A stretch of DNA of 64,000 nt from assembly GCA_038496445.1 (NCBI GenBank), contig JALMLS010000030.1:1-64000 (forward strand), written 5' to 3'. Under the pieces are notes generated by a model. That model was not told the DNA's origin. It saw nothing but the letters and a program-made list of their open reading frames with translations, and searched no databases. The position numbers and the translations under genes were made by a program. This document shows positions 46,254 through 57,072 of the stretch, one piece after another; position 1 is the first letter of the stretch; the number at the start of each line of letters is the position of its first letter. The DNA is from Trichosphaerium sp. ATCC 40318. Taxonomy: Eukaryota > Discosea > Flabellinia > Trichosidae.

Positions 46254-49200
46254 TTATTCCGGTTTTACTGAAATCATTTCAACGCCATGAGAAGGTATGT
46301 CTTTATAAGTATAAGATGAATCAAATACTCCAGCATCCTTACGCTCCCACAAAAGCCTCACATTAGCCTAGGTAATCAATAAGTGGACATAAAAAGAGGA
46401 GTAAAAGGGAACACACCTTTGTTGTGCTTGAGAAGCCAATGTCTTCAAAGAGTACAGTTCCACTTTCCTTTGATGACCCAGTGTTCAACATAGCTACTGC
46501 TACAGCACCTGACTTCAATCGTTTTTTCCAAATATGAACATTTGGGTTTGATGAGTTTGTTCTAATGAAACGACATTACAAAAATTGCAAAGAGTTATAT
46601 ATTTTTAACCACTTACTTTGTTCCTTGAATACCAAGAGGATCTTGGTTAACTGCTACAACTTCAGGTGGTGTAAAAAGACTTGTTGTTTCATCGCTCATT
46701 GTCATTAGATTCGTTCCTGCAAGAAGAGGTGCAGCAAGCATACACCACATACTTAACTGTGACTTTTGCTCTATGGTTTAAAAATATGTTAGAAAGAAAA
46801 GTACACCACGTGGCTGAGAGGTTTTATACAATACCTTCGTAACTGACTCCAACGTCGCCAATAACCAACATATCAGGGTCATTCCAATCTTGAACAAAAA
46901 ATAAGTAAAGAGGAAAACAGAAGAAGATGTGTACGGTTTGGTCCAGCAAGGCTGCCCATTCCAGAATCATGGTTAATAGCTGACATGATTGAACCCCATG
47001 TATTTTGTATATCAGCACCAATACGCCACGTGTTGGCTTTGTAGATCATTAAAAAGAATACTCAAAACGTCAAGTCACTCAAAGTAAAACAAAAAACGAA
47101 CCATAGTCAGCAACCCAAGTACCACATTCTTTGACAGTTCTACAATACTCTACGCTCATACACACTGACGCATTGAGAGATTTAAAAGTATCTCTGAACG
47201 CACCTGATGGACACAATTAACGAAAGAAATCGGAAGGTTTTAAGAGTACCCCAACTAGTTCTTTGATCTCCAGCGCCTTTGCACTTATCTATTTTAACGT
47301 AATCAACACCCCATGCTACATAAGTTGTTGCATCAGTCTTTTCATGCCCTCTACTACCTGGTCTACTCTACAATAGTGGTTATACATACACTTTCAGTGT
47401 TATGTGTTACCTGGCAAGTTTTATCTCCTCTCGCAGTGTAAACACCAAACTTCAAACCTTGCTTGTGTATGTAATCTGCAAGAGATTTCATACCTAACGG
47501 ATACTTGTTATTACTTGACTATTTAACAATATGGTTTCTTAGTACCTGAAGGAAATCGAACAGGATCAGGTACTATCACATCATCGAACTGTCCACTTGG
47601 ATGACGAGCAACTTGCCAACCATCGTCAATATTCTAAGGGCACCAAGCATTAGAAAGTGAGAGAAGTAGAATAAAAAAAGTATCGGTACTTACCACGTAT
47701 CGATATCCAACTGCTTTCATACCACGTGATACCATGGCATCAGCTGTCGCACGCAATAAACGTTCATTGATGTTTGTATGAAAGAAATTCCAACTGTTAA
47801 ACCCAACAGGAGGTGTACTAAACAAAGGTAAATTCCTTGACTTGAAAGGCAAAGTTACGACTCACGGTGCAGCATTGTTGTCAAGTTTTAAGCCGTTTCG
47901 GTTGTACACTGATTGTAACAGCTTTGATTCTTCGATGATATGAGGTTTCAAGTGGTTCAATCCAGGATTGATAGAAACAACAAAAGGCGAAGCTGGGAAT
48001 CCTAAAATACAAGTTAAACGATGAGACAACTTTGTGAGGTAACAGGAAACCACAAGTACTTACCTTGTTCGTTGTAAACAGAGCATTCAGGATTTGAGAC
48101 AAGATTGTATGAGAGCTTTGTAATGGAGCCTTCAAAACCATTGAAACTGAGACTTGATTTGATTTTAGAAATCTGAACATCACTCACATTTACCCATTTG
48201 TTCTCTTTGGCATCGAATGCTTGAAACAAACTTGAAGGTGTTTTACAACATGATGTGCAATGAGATAAGCTCTTGAGGATCAAATCAGAACCATACTCCC
48301 ACGTGATTACAATTTGTTGTTTTGAAGTATCGTATTCAAAAGACAACGGTTGAGGACTTGAAGATACGTTTGGATATTGAACAGCGAATGCAGAGTGTAA
48401 TGTTGCACTTGCAAGACGTTGTGCTTGTATTGACTTGTATCTTGTTGTGCCTTTTGTCTTTGATTCTGGATCGTTTAGATCTAACGACACAGCCATTCCA
48501 GTTGTTTGGATATCGTAACTTGGCATTGCAGAGCTTTGCATCACTCTAAATGTTATTCATTAGTACTCTATATTTGGTAATTATTAAATATTCAGTAGCG
48601 TACTGCAACATTGCTGTGTTCGTGCTTGATGTTTGAACAAAGTTCCAAGCGTAATCTCCCATTTGCCAGACATCACGCCAAGTATTTATCATATTCTTCC
48701 AAACACACTCGTACTCGGTTTGCGACAATCCAGCATCTACAAAACCTATTGAACAGAAAACGTTATTAAATATGTAATACAACGCTGAGGCAGTGCGTAC
48801 CTGGATCGAACAACACGCCTCGAATTGACATGTTTGTCAGTGGATAAATCTGATTTTGCCATGCTTCTGAAGTTCCTTTGACTTTACATTTATCAAGTGC
48901 ACTCGGAGGAGACCAGCTTTTTAAATCAGCATCAACATCGGTTTCTAATACGAGTTAGCTTTGTAGTTACTAAACTGTTTAAAACGTGAGTACCCAGAAC
49001 TATACCAATTGGAAGAGTATGGTAGTATTCATCAATGATTGAACGAATAGTCAAGAAGCAAAGAGCGGAGAATTCCCGAATGTTCTCAACAGTGCATGGT
49101 TGCCAACCTGTATAATAGTTCAGTTTGTTAAACGAAGCAGAAATGACCAAACGTGACGACACGTTTTTTTTTCTTGACTTGAAAGCACGTGTGATGATAA

Positions 49201-49809
49201 AAAATACAACCAAGTGTTTTAATGATCATAAACAGAACCAGGGAAATTATAACTTTGGTACCTTTTTGGGTTGTGAAGATTTGAATTTTACTTGTATATT
49301 TCGAAGCCGTATTTATTTCAGCTGTAGCGTTGATGATATCGCTCATAGGCATAGCCATATCGGCTCCACCAGCACATACATAAACGTCACCATATCGAAC
49401 ATTCTGAATAGTTTTCGCAGGCCCACTCTCTCCTTTAATAAAGCTTTTTAAAACGAGAAAAGGAACGTAATACTTTAATAAATACCTGTAATAGTGAACT
49501 CTACCTTTTGTGCGCTGCTTGGGTTCAACTGAAGTTTCCATTTCCCATCAGGTCCAGCGTTTACTTTGTAATCGGTTCTACCCTCTAAAAATTGCGATTA
49601 GTTAGCGTGTAACTTGTAGGAATGGCTCATGGCTAACCTTTTACTGTTACTGCTTCTCCTGGGTTCGCTGATCCCCATACGAACGATCTCGCACCATATT
49701 GGAAGTTTGATTGAAAAATAGCGTCATTTGACAACACGTGAGGCAAAGTGACTTCTGCAAACGAGAACGAATACAATTGTACGAATAACAACAAAACGAT
49801 AAGCTTCAT
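46254..49809 (-). CDS. Acetylesterase-like / GH27 alpha-galactosidase fusion, copy A
   Basis: ATG 49809 gives a signal peptide (MKLIVLLLFVQL-like). The first half resembles sialate O-acetylesterase: [75 protein letters not shown] and [13 protein letters not shown]. The usual nucleophile motif GQSNM is replaced by GGADM and the IHPR histidine block by TTRYKSIQ, so this half is probably inactive. The second half (from about 47820) is GH27: [23 protein letters not shown], the nucleophile YVKIDKC, WRIGADIQNTW with the acid/base Asp, and [12 protein letters not shown]. It ends ISVKPE. GH27 enzymes remove terminal alpha-galactose or alpha-N-acetylgalactosamine in lysosomes or outside the cell. About twenty introns. 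Copy B is inverted at 53043-56487. Confidence 0.85.
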
Positions 49810-50060
49810 AGTGTTTGCAAACTGTTATACGGACTAGTTTTGACGACGGAAATAAATTATGTCACACGTGATATTTTCCGTGGTTTTTATTGAATCTTCC
49901 CGCGAATACTCTTACAGTTGTACATTTGTCAATAAGCAACCTGACCCGCCACAATGTTTTATTGTTAAAAAGGCACTTTCAATAAGTCTGCTACTACTAT
50001 AACACCTTTTTCCATCGATCATTTTTTGCTTGCCAGAAATAACAACTTATTTGGTGAAGA

Positions 50061-51787
50061 TTACTTATTGTCCACATTGGTTGTATCTACTTGAGATGGA
50101 TTCGAAAACCACGACGCAATACTTGATAGAAAATCTCTCCTCTTGTACTTGTTAGCTTCCTTTAGTATCTCCTTAGCCCCCTCAACATCAATGTGTTCTA
50201 TATCATCCGCAATAGTTGAAATGTTTTGCTCCGCTACCAAATTAGCTACCTAAACAGCAATTTATTTTTGCATTTAATTGTACAAAAGTACGTCGCTCAT
50301 GATCTCATTTAACATCTTTACGCCCGTCTCTAAATTATGAGAAGCTACTCTATGTATTTCAGGTTAGAGACAGTATAGCTACACGATTCTTATCTGCAAG
50401 TGACTCTTTATCAGCAACAGGTTCAGGCATTTTTTCAGTTCTGAAGAAAACATTCAACTGAGTATTGTGAAGGTCTTCACCGTTTAAATGTAACGTTTTC
50501 TATAGAATTCAAGTGTTAGCTCTTTGTAATGAAGTACGAAACTTGCGTACTTTATTGTTTTGGATACTGACTTTATCTTTAACCGTATGAGAGTTGCTTT
50601 CAATTGCGACAATTGGATCTGTGGTATCAAAGGTTACTAGCACGTTTGACTCTTTTGTGGATGGAATCCGTGAGGTTATTGATAAAATAAACTCAACCCA
50701 GTCGGAAGCAGGCAATAGCTCTTGAGTGTATACAACCTGAGACGCGTAAGAGAGTGAGTACATATCTGGAAAATGAAACTGCAAATAAAGAAAAAAAAAT
50801 ATGTACAGTCACTTGACATTTATCCTTTGGTTGCAAACTACCTATGTGTAGCTTTAATCTTGTATCTATTTCTTTAACAGCAAGGTCACTACCTCCACAA
50901 GCAGTGGTATCATCTACATTCAAATCACATAAATAATTCTTTGCGTAGATCCTTCAAGATCACTGTTTGTTTGTACCCTCAGCTACTTCATTATTTTCCT
51001 TACAAACACTTATTGTTTTTCCATCTCTCTTAACTTCAAAATGGCATAAGTGAGCTCTAAGAATGTCAAAGTTGAACCTAATTGCGTGTTTAGCCAAGTA
51101 AACTCTTAGCGTTAACACTTAATAGACGCACATCACTTCAGTAGGATTGTCAGAGTTGTTTGAAAAAGAAAATTGTGTTTCAACATTAGCAGTACAATTT
51201 GTAATAACAGCGTTGATAAAAACGTTATTCATAAGTAAAGGACAGCAAGACGAGGAATATACGCCAAACTCGCATGGTTCTGCAACATTTAGCTCTGGTG
51301 TACCTTGAATGAGCCCTGTCATGAAACCAACACGATTTAACAGTTGTTGATCCTTTCGGGTTTCAATTCTTTCAGAAAGTAAAGTTCGGACTTAAGTCAC
51401 TTCATTGGGTTCCAAGTCACGCGTAACTGTTAACAGCATAACTGAGTCGATTCAAATTTGCGATGACGGTGATAACGAACTCCATGATGCTAATATAATA
51501 ACACAAACTGATGATAGTTTCGTTATGGAATTGGGGAGGCAGTGGTTGAAAATCCTGCAAGTAAAATTCTCCGTTTAGAAAACTGCTAAACTGTATTTTA
51601 TCACTTGGTAACATGTAGTAAAACGTCTCCAAAATCTGAGTATTAAAAAGAGCGTTGTTACAAGCATGCCGCTGTATGTTCTCAAGTTGAGACAATCGAA
51701 TTGTCACGTCATTGAGTGCTGTAGTTCAATTATTTTCTTACCACGTGATAAAGTATAAAGACTGGCATCATGTTGTCTGGCAGCCAT
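50061..51787 (-). CDS. VIT-domain-like protein without a visible VWA domain
   Basis: ATG 51787 gives MAARQHDASLYTLSRALND after a 23-nt intron (51719-51741). The middle part reads INAVITNCTANVETQFSFSN, then NPTEVMCVYPL; this is the VIT pattern (A.VTQ.F.N.s..P.E..Y.FPL). It continues FDILRAHLCHFEVKRDGK, LKLHIGSLQPKDKCQV and LLPASDWVEFILSITSRIP. VIT normally precedes a von Willebrand A domain, as in inter-alpha-trypsin inhibitor heavy chains and VWA5/PARP4 proteins. Here the gene instead ends in a short helical region (EGAKEILKEANKYKRRDFLS) with stop at 50061-50063. Function unknown. The reading between about 51420 and 51320 is uncertain. Confidence 0.55.
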
Positions 51788-52325
51788 GTATAAATAAGTG
51801 CCCATATGTTACAGCTAAGCTTGAATGAATCATTGTAGAACTAAAAAATAAACTAACCACCTTCATACCTTTTCTAGACCGTTTGTATTCCTCTTTTGCT
51901 AATCCCACAAGTTTTTTCAATAACAACTAGCGCATTTTTATGCAACCATGTACTCATAAATAGTGCCGGGTGGCAGCATTACGATTCCTTTCGACGCATT
52001 GTGCCTACCCAAAAACCTATCCAAAACTAACACCAAAATCAAAACCAACAACAAAACCAATACCAAAACAAACAACGACAACAAAAACTGACGCTGGAGT
52101 TGGGTTTGGTGTGGCTTAAGGGCCTGGGTCATGTTAAGAAAGAAAAGTTTACTTGATAATCTTGCTTTGGGCAGGTGTGCTTTTAACACTGGGCACCTTC
52201 CAACATGATACTCATCTGAAACTAATGCATTTGCAATTCTGTGTCAGGTTCAGGAGTGCTTGGTTTCGATAGTGCACCATCCGGTCTTTTTTTAACTCCC
52301 AGTACATGAATTACATGTTGAACCA
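51788..52325. other. Spacer with A/C-rich low-complexity tract
   Basis: 52005-52090 is an A/C-rich run of irregular CCAAAA/CAAAAC units. On the minus strand it would give a Leu/Val-rich hydrophobic stretch, on the plus strand a Pro/Thr/Lys-rich one; neither is convincing. Otherwise empty. Confidence 0.45.
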
Positions 52326-52797
52326 TGAATACAATGCTTGTAGAATATCCAAATCTTAATGCTATATTATGTTGCGGTTGTATATGCAAGAGTTGTGAAT
52401 TTAGATCTGCAACCTGTTCAGCTTGTAGACATATGTTGTTGGTTGCCGTTTGTGTTAGGCCACGCAAAGAAGGATACAGAAATGTGCTAGACGTGCATAA
52501 TGGATGCTGTAGAAAGTAGAAGTCGTGGTAATATATTCACTTATCAGGGAGTGAATATGACGATTGCTGTATGTGATCAAAAGTTGTGCAATGGTACGTT
52601 ACGCTTAATAATGTTTCAGTACAGTATTTTCTGACTATTGGATAGCAAAGCACAAGAATTGGGCTGGTGGTGCTGTGATAGTGGTAGCGATAGTGACAGC
52701 GATGATAGCGACAGCGATAGCGGTAGTAATAGTGATGATGATTGCTAGCTTAATGCTCTTCTTCACTGACTGTCTTGACGTTTCTATTACAAAGTAA
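52326..52797 (+). pseudogene. Diverged paralog of the zinc-finger gene at 44853-45655
   Basis: The plus strand reads MNTMLVEYPNLNAILCCGCI, then CKSCEFRSATCSACRHM, which aligns with CCGFYCNSCKF of the other copy. The following exon ends CDQKLCN, then an intron with the same position and flanks (TTGGATAG acceptor) and an exon starting AKHKNWAGG. Small deletions relative to the other copy break the cysteine pattern of the second exon. The last exon also shifts frame over a GATAGC/GACAGC microsatellite (52679-52740). One frame of this tail is Asp/Ser-only, another is wholly hydrophobic (VIVVAIVTAMIATAIAVVIV). Probably a pseudogene, but a new membrane tail is conceivable. Confidence 0.5.
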
Positions 52798-53042
52798 TTC
52801 CTACGGTTAATTGTAAATAAACCACAAATACTGTTTCTGTCGGAACGCCCCTTGGTTTATTGTCACTTCAAAAAAGTACTGTAGTAGGCGGTTCGAAAGT
52901 AATACATAGCCATCCCGAATGTTAAATATAAGATTTAGGCTTATGTTTGAGAAAGCTTGATTTCCTCTTCAAGTTGTCCATTTTTGCCTTGATTTAAGTT
53001 CATCCGTTCTTTATTAATGTGCTAAACAGCTCCAAAACACTC

Positions 53043-56000
53043 ATGAAACTTCTTATTCTATTGTTGGTGTTACAGCTCTACTCGCTCTCGTTGGCAGAGG
53101 TCAGTTTACCGCACGTGTTGTCAAACGGCGCTATTTTTCAATCAAACTACAAGTACGGTGCGAGGGCTTTTATTTGGGGGTCAGCAAACCCAGGAGAAGC
53201 AGTAACAGTAAAACGTTCGTTACAAATCAATAAAACATGTTCGCACGCTAACAAAACACTATTAGAGGACAAAAATGTTTACAACGTTAACGCTGGATCA
53301 GATGGGAAATGGAAGCTTCAACTGAACCCAAACCGTGCACAGAACATAGAATTTACTGTTACAGGTATTTTTTGGCCATTACCATGGTCTTAATCTGTTT
53401 TCTTGTTAAAAGATTTACTAAGGCGAAAGTGGGCCTGCGAAAACTATTCAGAATGTTCGATATGGTGACGTTTATGTATGTGCTGGTGGAGCTGATATGG
53501 CTATGCCTATGAGCGCTATCATCAATGCTACAGCTGAGATAAACACTGCTTCGAAATATACAAGTAAAATTCAAATCTACACAACTCAGAAAGGTAACTA
53601 CAGAAAAAGGTTTATTACTCGCTTACTCGTTGCGTAAGGTTGGCAACCATGCACTGTTGAGGACATTCGGGAATTCTCCGCTCTTTGCTACTTGACTATT
53701 CGTTCAATCATTGATGAATACTACCATACTCTTCCAATTGGTATAGTTCTGGGTACTCACGTTTTAAACAGTTTCGTAACTACAAAGCTAACTCGTATTA
53801 GAAACTGATGTTGATGCTGATTTAAAAAGCTGGTCTCCTCCGAGTGCACTTGATAAATGTAAAGTCAAAGGAACCTCAGAAGCATGGCAAAATCAGATTT
53901 ATCCATTGACAAACATGTCAATTCGAGGCGTGTTGTTCGATCCAGGTACGCACCTTAACGTTGTGCCACATATGTAATAATATGTTCTGTTCCATAGGTT
54001 TCGTAGATGCTGGATTGTCGCAAACCGAGTACGAGTGTGTTTGGAAGAATATGATAAATACTTGGCGTGATGTCTGGCAAATGGGAGATTATGCTTGGAA
54101 CTTTGTTCAAACATCAAGCACGAACACAGCAATGTTGAAGTACGTTACTGAATACTCACTAATTACAAATGTATCCCACCTTATACAAGAGTACTAATGA
54201 ACAACATTTAGAGTGATGCAAAGCTCTGCAATGCCAAGCTACGATATCCAAACAACTGGAATGGCTGTGTCATTAGATCTAAACGATCCAGAATCAAAGA
54301 CAAAAGGCACAACAAGATACAAGTCAATACAAGCACAACGTCTTGCAAGTGCAACATTACACTCTGCATTCGCTGTTCAATATCCAAACGTATCTTCAAG
54401 TCCTCAACCGTTGTCTTTTGAATACGATACTTCAAAACAACAAATTGTAATCACGTGGGAGTATGGTTCTGATTTGATCCTCAAGAGCTTATCTCATTGC
54501 ACATCATGTTGTAAAACACCTTCAAGTTTGTTTCAAGCATTCGATGCTAAAGAGAACAAATGGGTAAATGTGAGTGATGTTCAGATTTCTAAAATCAAAT
54601 CAAGTCTCAGTTTCAATGGTTTTGAAGGCTCCATTACAAAGCTCTCATATAATCTTGTCTCAAATCCTGAGTGCTCTGTTTACAACGAACAAGGTAAGTA
54701 CTTGTGGCTTCCTGTTACCTTCCTGAAGTTGTCTGATCGTTTAACTTGTATTTTAGGATTCCCAGCTTCGCCTTTTGTTGTTTCTATCAATCCTGGATTG
54801 AACCACTTGAAGCCTCATATCATCGAAGAATCAAAGCTGTTACAGTCAGTGTACAACCGAAATGGCTTAAAACTTGACAATAATGCTGCACCGTGAGTCG
54901 TAACTTTGCCTTTCAAGTCAATTTACTTTTGTTTAGTACACCTCCTCTTGGGTTTAACAGTTGGAACTTCTTTCATACGAACATCAATGAACGCTTATTA
55001 CGTGAGACAGCTGATGCCATGGTATCACGTGGTATGAAGGCAGTTGGATATCGATACGTGGTACGTACCGATACTTTTTTTATACTGTTCTCACTTTCTA
55101 ATGCTTGCTGCCCTTAGAATATTGATGATGGTTGGCAAGTTGCTCGTCATCCAAGTGGACAGTTCGATGATGTGATAGTACCTGATCCTGTTCGATTTCC
55201 TTCAGGTACTAAACTCTTGCTGCTAAAAATAGTCAAGTAACAAGTACCCATTAGGTATGAAATCTCTTGCAGATTACATACACAAGCAAGGTTTGAAGTT
55301 TGGTGTTTACACTGCGAGAGGAACAGGAACATGCCAGGTAACATAAAATACATACTCCTACCACGTGCTAACAATGACGTAGGGCAGACCAGGTAGTAGA
55401 GGGCATGAAAAGACTGATGCAACAACTTATGTAGCATGGGGTGTTGATTACGTTAAAATAGATCAATGTGAGGATACAGGACCTCCAAGAACTAGCTGGG
55501 GTACGACTCGTTTTGTTTTTTTTTAATCATCAAGCTAAGTACTGTACTAGGTGCATTCAGAGACACTTTTAAATCTCTCAATGCATCAGTTTGTATGAGC
55601 GTAGAGTCATGTGGAACTGTGAGTGGATGTGGAGAATGGGTTGCTGATTATGGTTAGTTTCTTGAATAAAAGTCTTTCGAATTGTTTATTAAATGCCCTC
55701 TTTACAGCAAACTCATGGCGTATTGGTCGTGATATACAAAACACTTGGAGTTCAGTGATTTCGGAGATAGATCTTGATTCTACATTAGGCAGTCTTGCTG
55801 GTCCTAACCGTACAGTTTTCTTCTCATGTACCTTTTTTTTCTTCCAGTTTAATTTGGTTTTCAGATTGGAACGATCCAGACATGTTGGTGGTTGGAGATG
55901 TTGGTCTGAGCTATGAAGGTGTGTTAAATTAATAGTGTTTGAATGCTAAGAAATTGCTTACAATCTTGTGTAGAACAAAAATCTCATTTCAGTATGTGGT

Positions 56001-56487
56001 GTATGCTTGCTGCACCTCTTCTTGCAGGAACGAATCTAATGACAATGAGCGATGAAACAACAAGTCTTTTTACACCACCTGAAGTTGTAGCAGTTAACCA
56101 AGATCCTCTTGGTATTCAAGGAACAACGCACGTGCCAGAAAGAAATCTAATGTACACGAACGAAACTCAACGTACCTTAGAACACCGTCTGCAAACGCGA
56201 ATGTTCGTATTTGGCAAAAACGATTAAAGTCAGGTGCTATAGCAGTAGCTATGTTGAATGTAGGATCATCAAAAGAGAGTGGCACTGTATTCTTTGATGA
56301 CATCGGATTCTCAAACACAACAAAGGTTTGTTCTTTACTTCTTTGTATGTACACTTATATTGAATGTACCTAGGCTAATGTGAGGCTTTTGTGGGAGCGT
56401 AAGGATGCTGGAGTATTTGAAAGATACTATTCTTATAAAGATATACCTCCTCATGGAATTGAGATGGTTACATTACAACCAGTATAA
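53043..56487 (+). CDS. Acetylesterase-like / GH27 alpha-galactosidase fusion, copy B
   Basis: ATG 53043: [20 protein letters not shown], a signal peptide, then the same order as copy [57 protein letters not shown], then the GH27 part with [27 protein letters not shown] (nucleophile Asp kept), [23 protein letters not shown] and [13 protein letters not shown]. Stop 56485-56487 after EMVTLQPV. As in copy A, the Ser and His of the esterase half are missing. The intron at 56128-56180 starts GC, where copy A has GT at the same place. Some exons are almost identical to copy A (54213-54690 against 48544-48070) and others much less so, suggesting gene conversion. Confidence 0.85.
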
Positions 56488-57072
56488 GTGAACGAGAAAT
56501 AAACCGTTTACAGCATGCAAGAACTCCACTTTTTTTTATACCAATCAAAATATCACCCAAAGAGTGTAATAACGTGGTTACTTGTGTAAGCTACTCTCTG
56601 TAACTACGCTGATTGTTTCCCCCGGAAACACAATAGCACGTTTCTAAAAAAAAAATTTACGCTTGGCAATGAAGCCCAAAATTGCGAATTTCCTGTCAGT
56701 AGAGCTTCGAAAAAAAGTTCTAAATTATAAAATGTAAATAGCCAAGCGTTGATATTGCTACCAATGCAATCTGAGGTTTTACTAATAAACAACCCTCTTG
56801 CCTTCAAAAAAAAAATAGAAAACTCGCACAAAATTAGCGTCTTGCTTAAATAAGCCTGACACACCCACCTCCACCTCTCCTACGCGTATGAACGACATAC
56901 ATAGTGGAAACTTTTAAGTTGCCGTCAACATTGTTGGCTTTTAAGAGACCCGACAAGTCTTTGAACAAATAGGAGTGGCGAATCTGTGTTGTACTATATA
57001 ATGTAACGCGGTGCGTCTGCATTTAAGCTTCGCTTAAGTCAAACAAAACAAACTTTGAACACAGTTCTCATT
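56488..57072. other. Spacer, promoter region of the second receptor
   Basis: No supported gene. It ends 5' of the receptor ATG at 57073. A/T-rich with poly-A runs at about 56647-56655 and 56806-56814. Confidence 0.5.

Noticed and set aside
48322-48549. Conserved plus-strand frame shared with 54435-54208
   Set aside because: It is the antisense of a nearly identical galactosidase-fusion exon in the two copies; conservation follows from the sense strand.
44853-52797. A simple mirror-image segmental duplication including zinc-finger and galactosidase genes
   Set aside because: The zinc-finger gene lies 3' of copy A but its relative lies 5' of copy B, so a single inversion-duplication does not explain the order.
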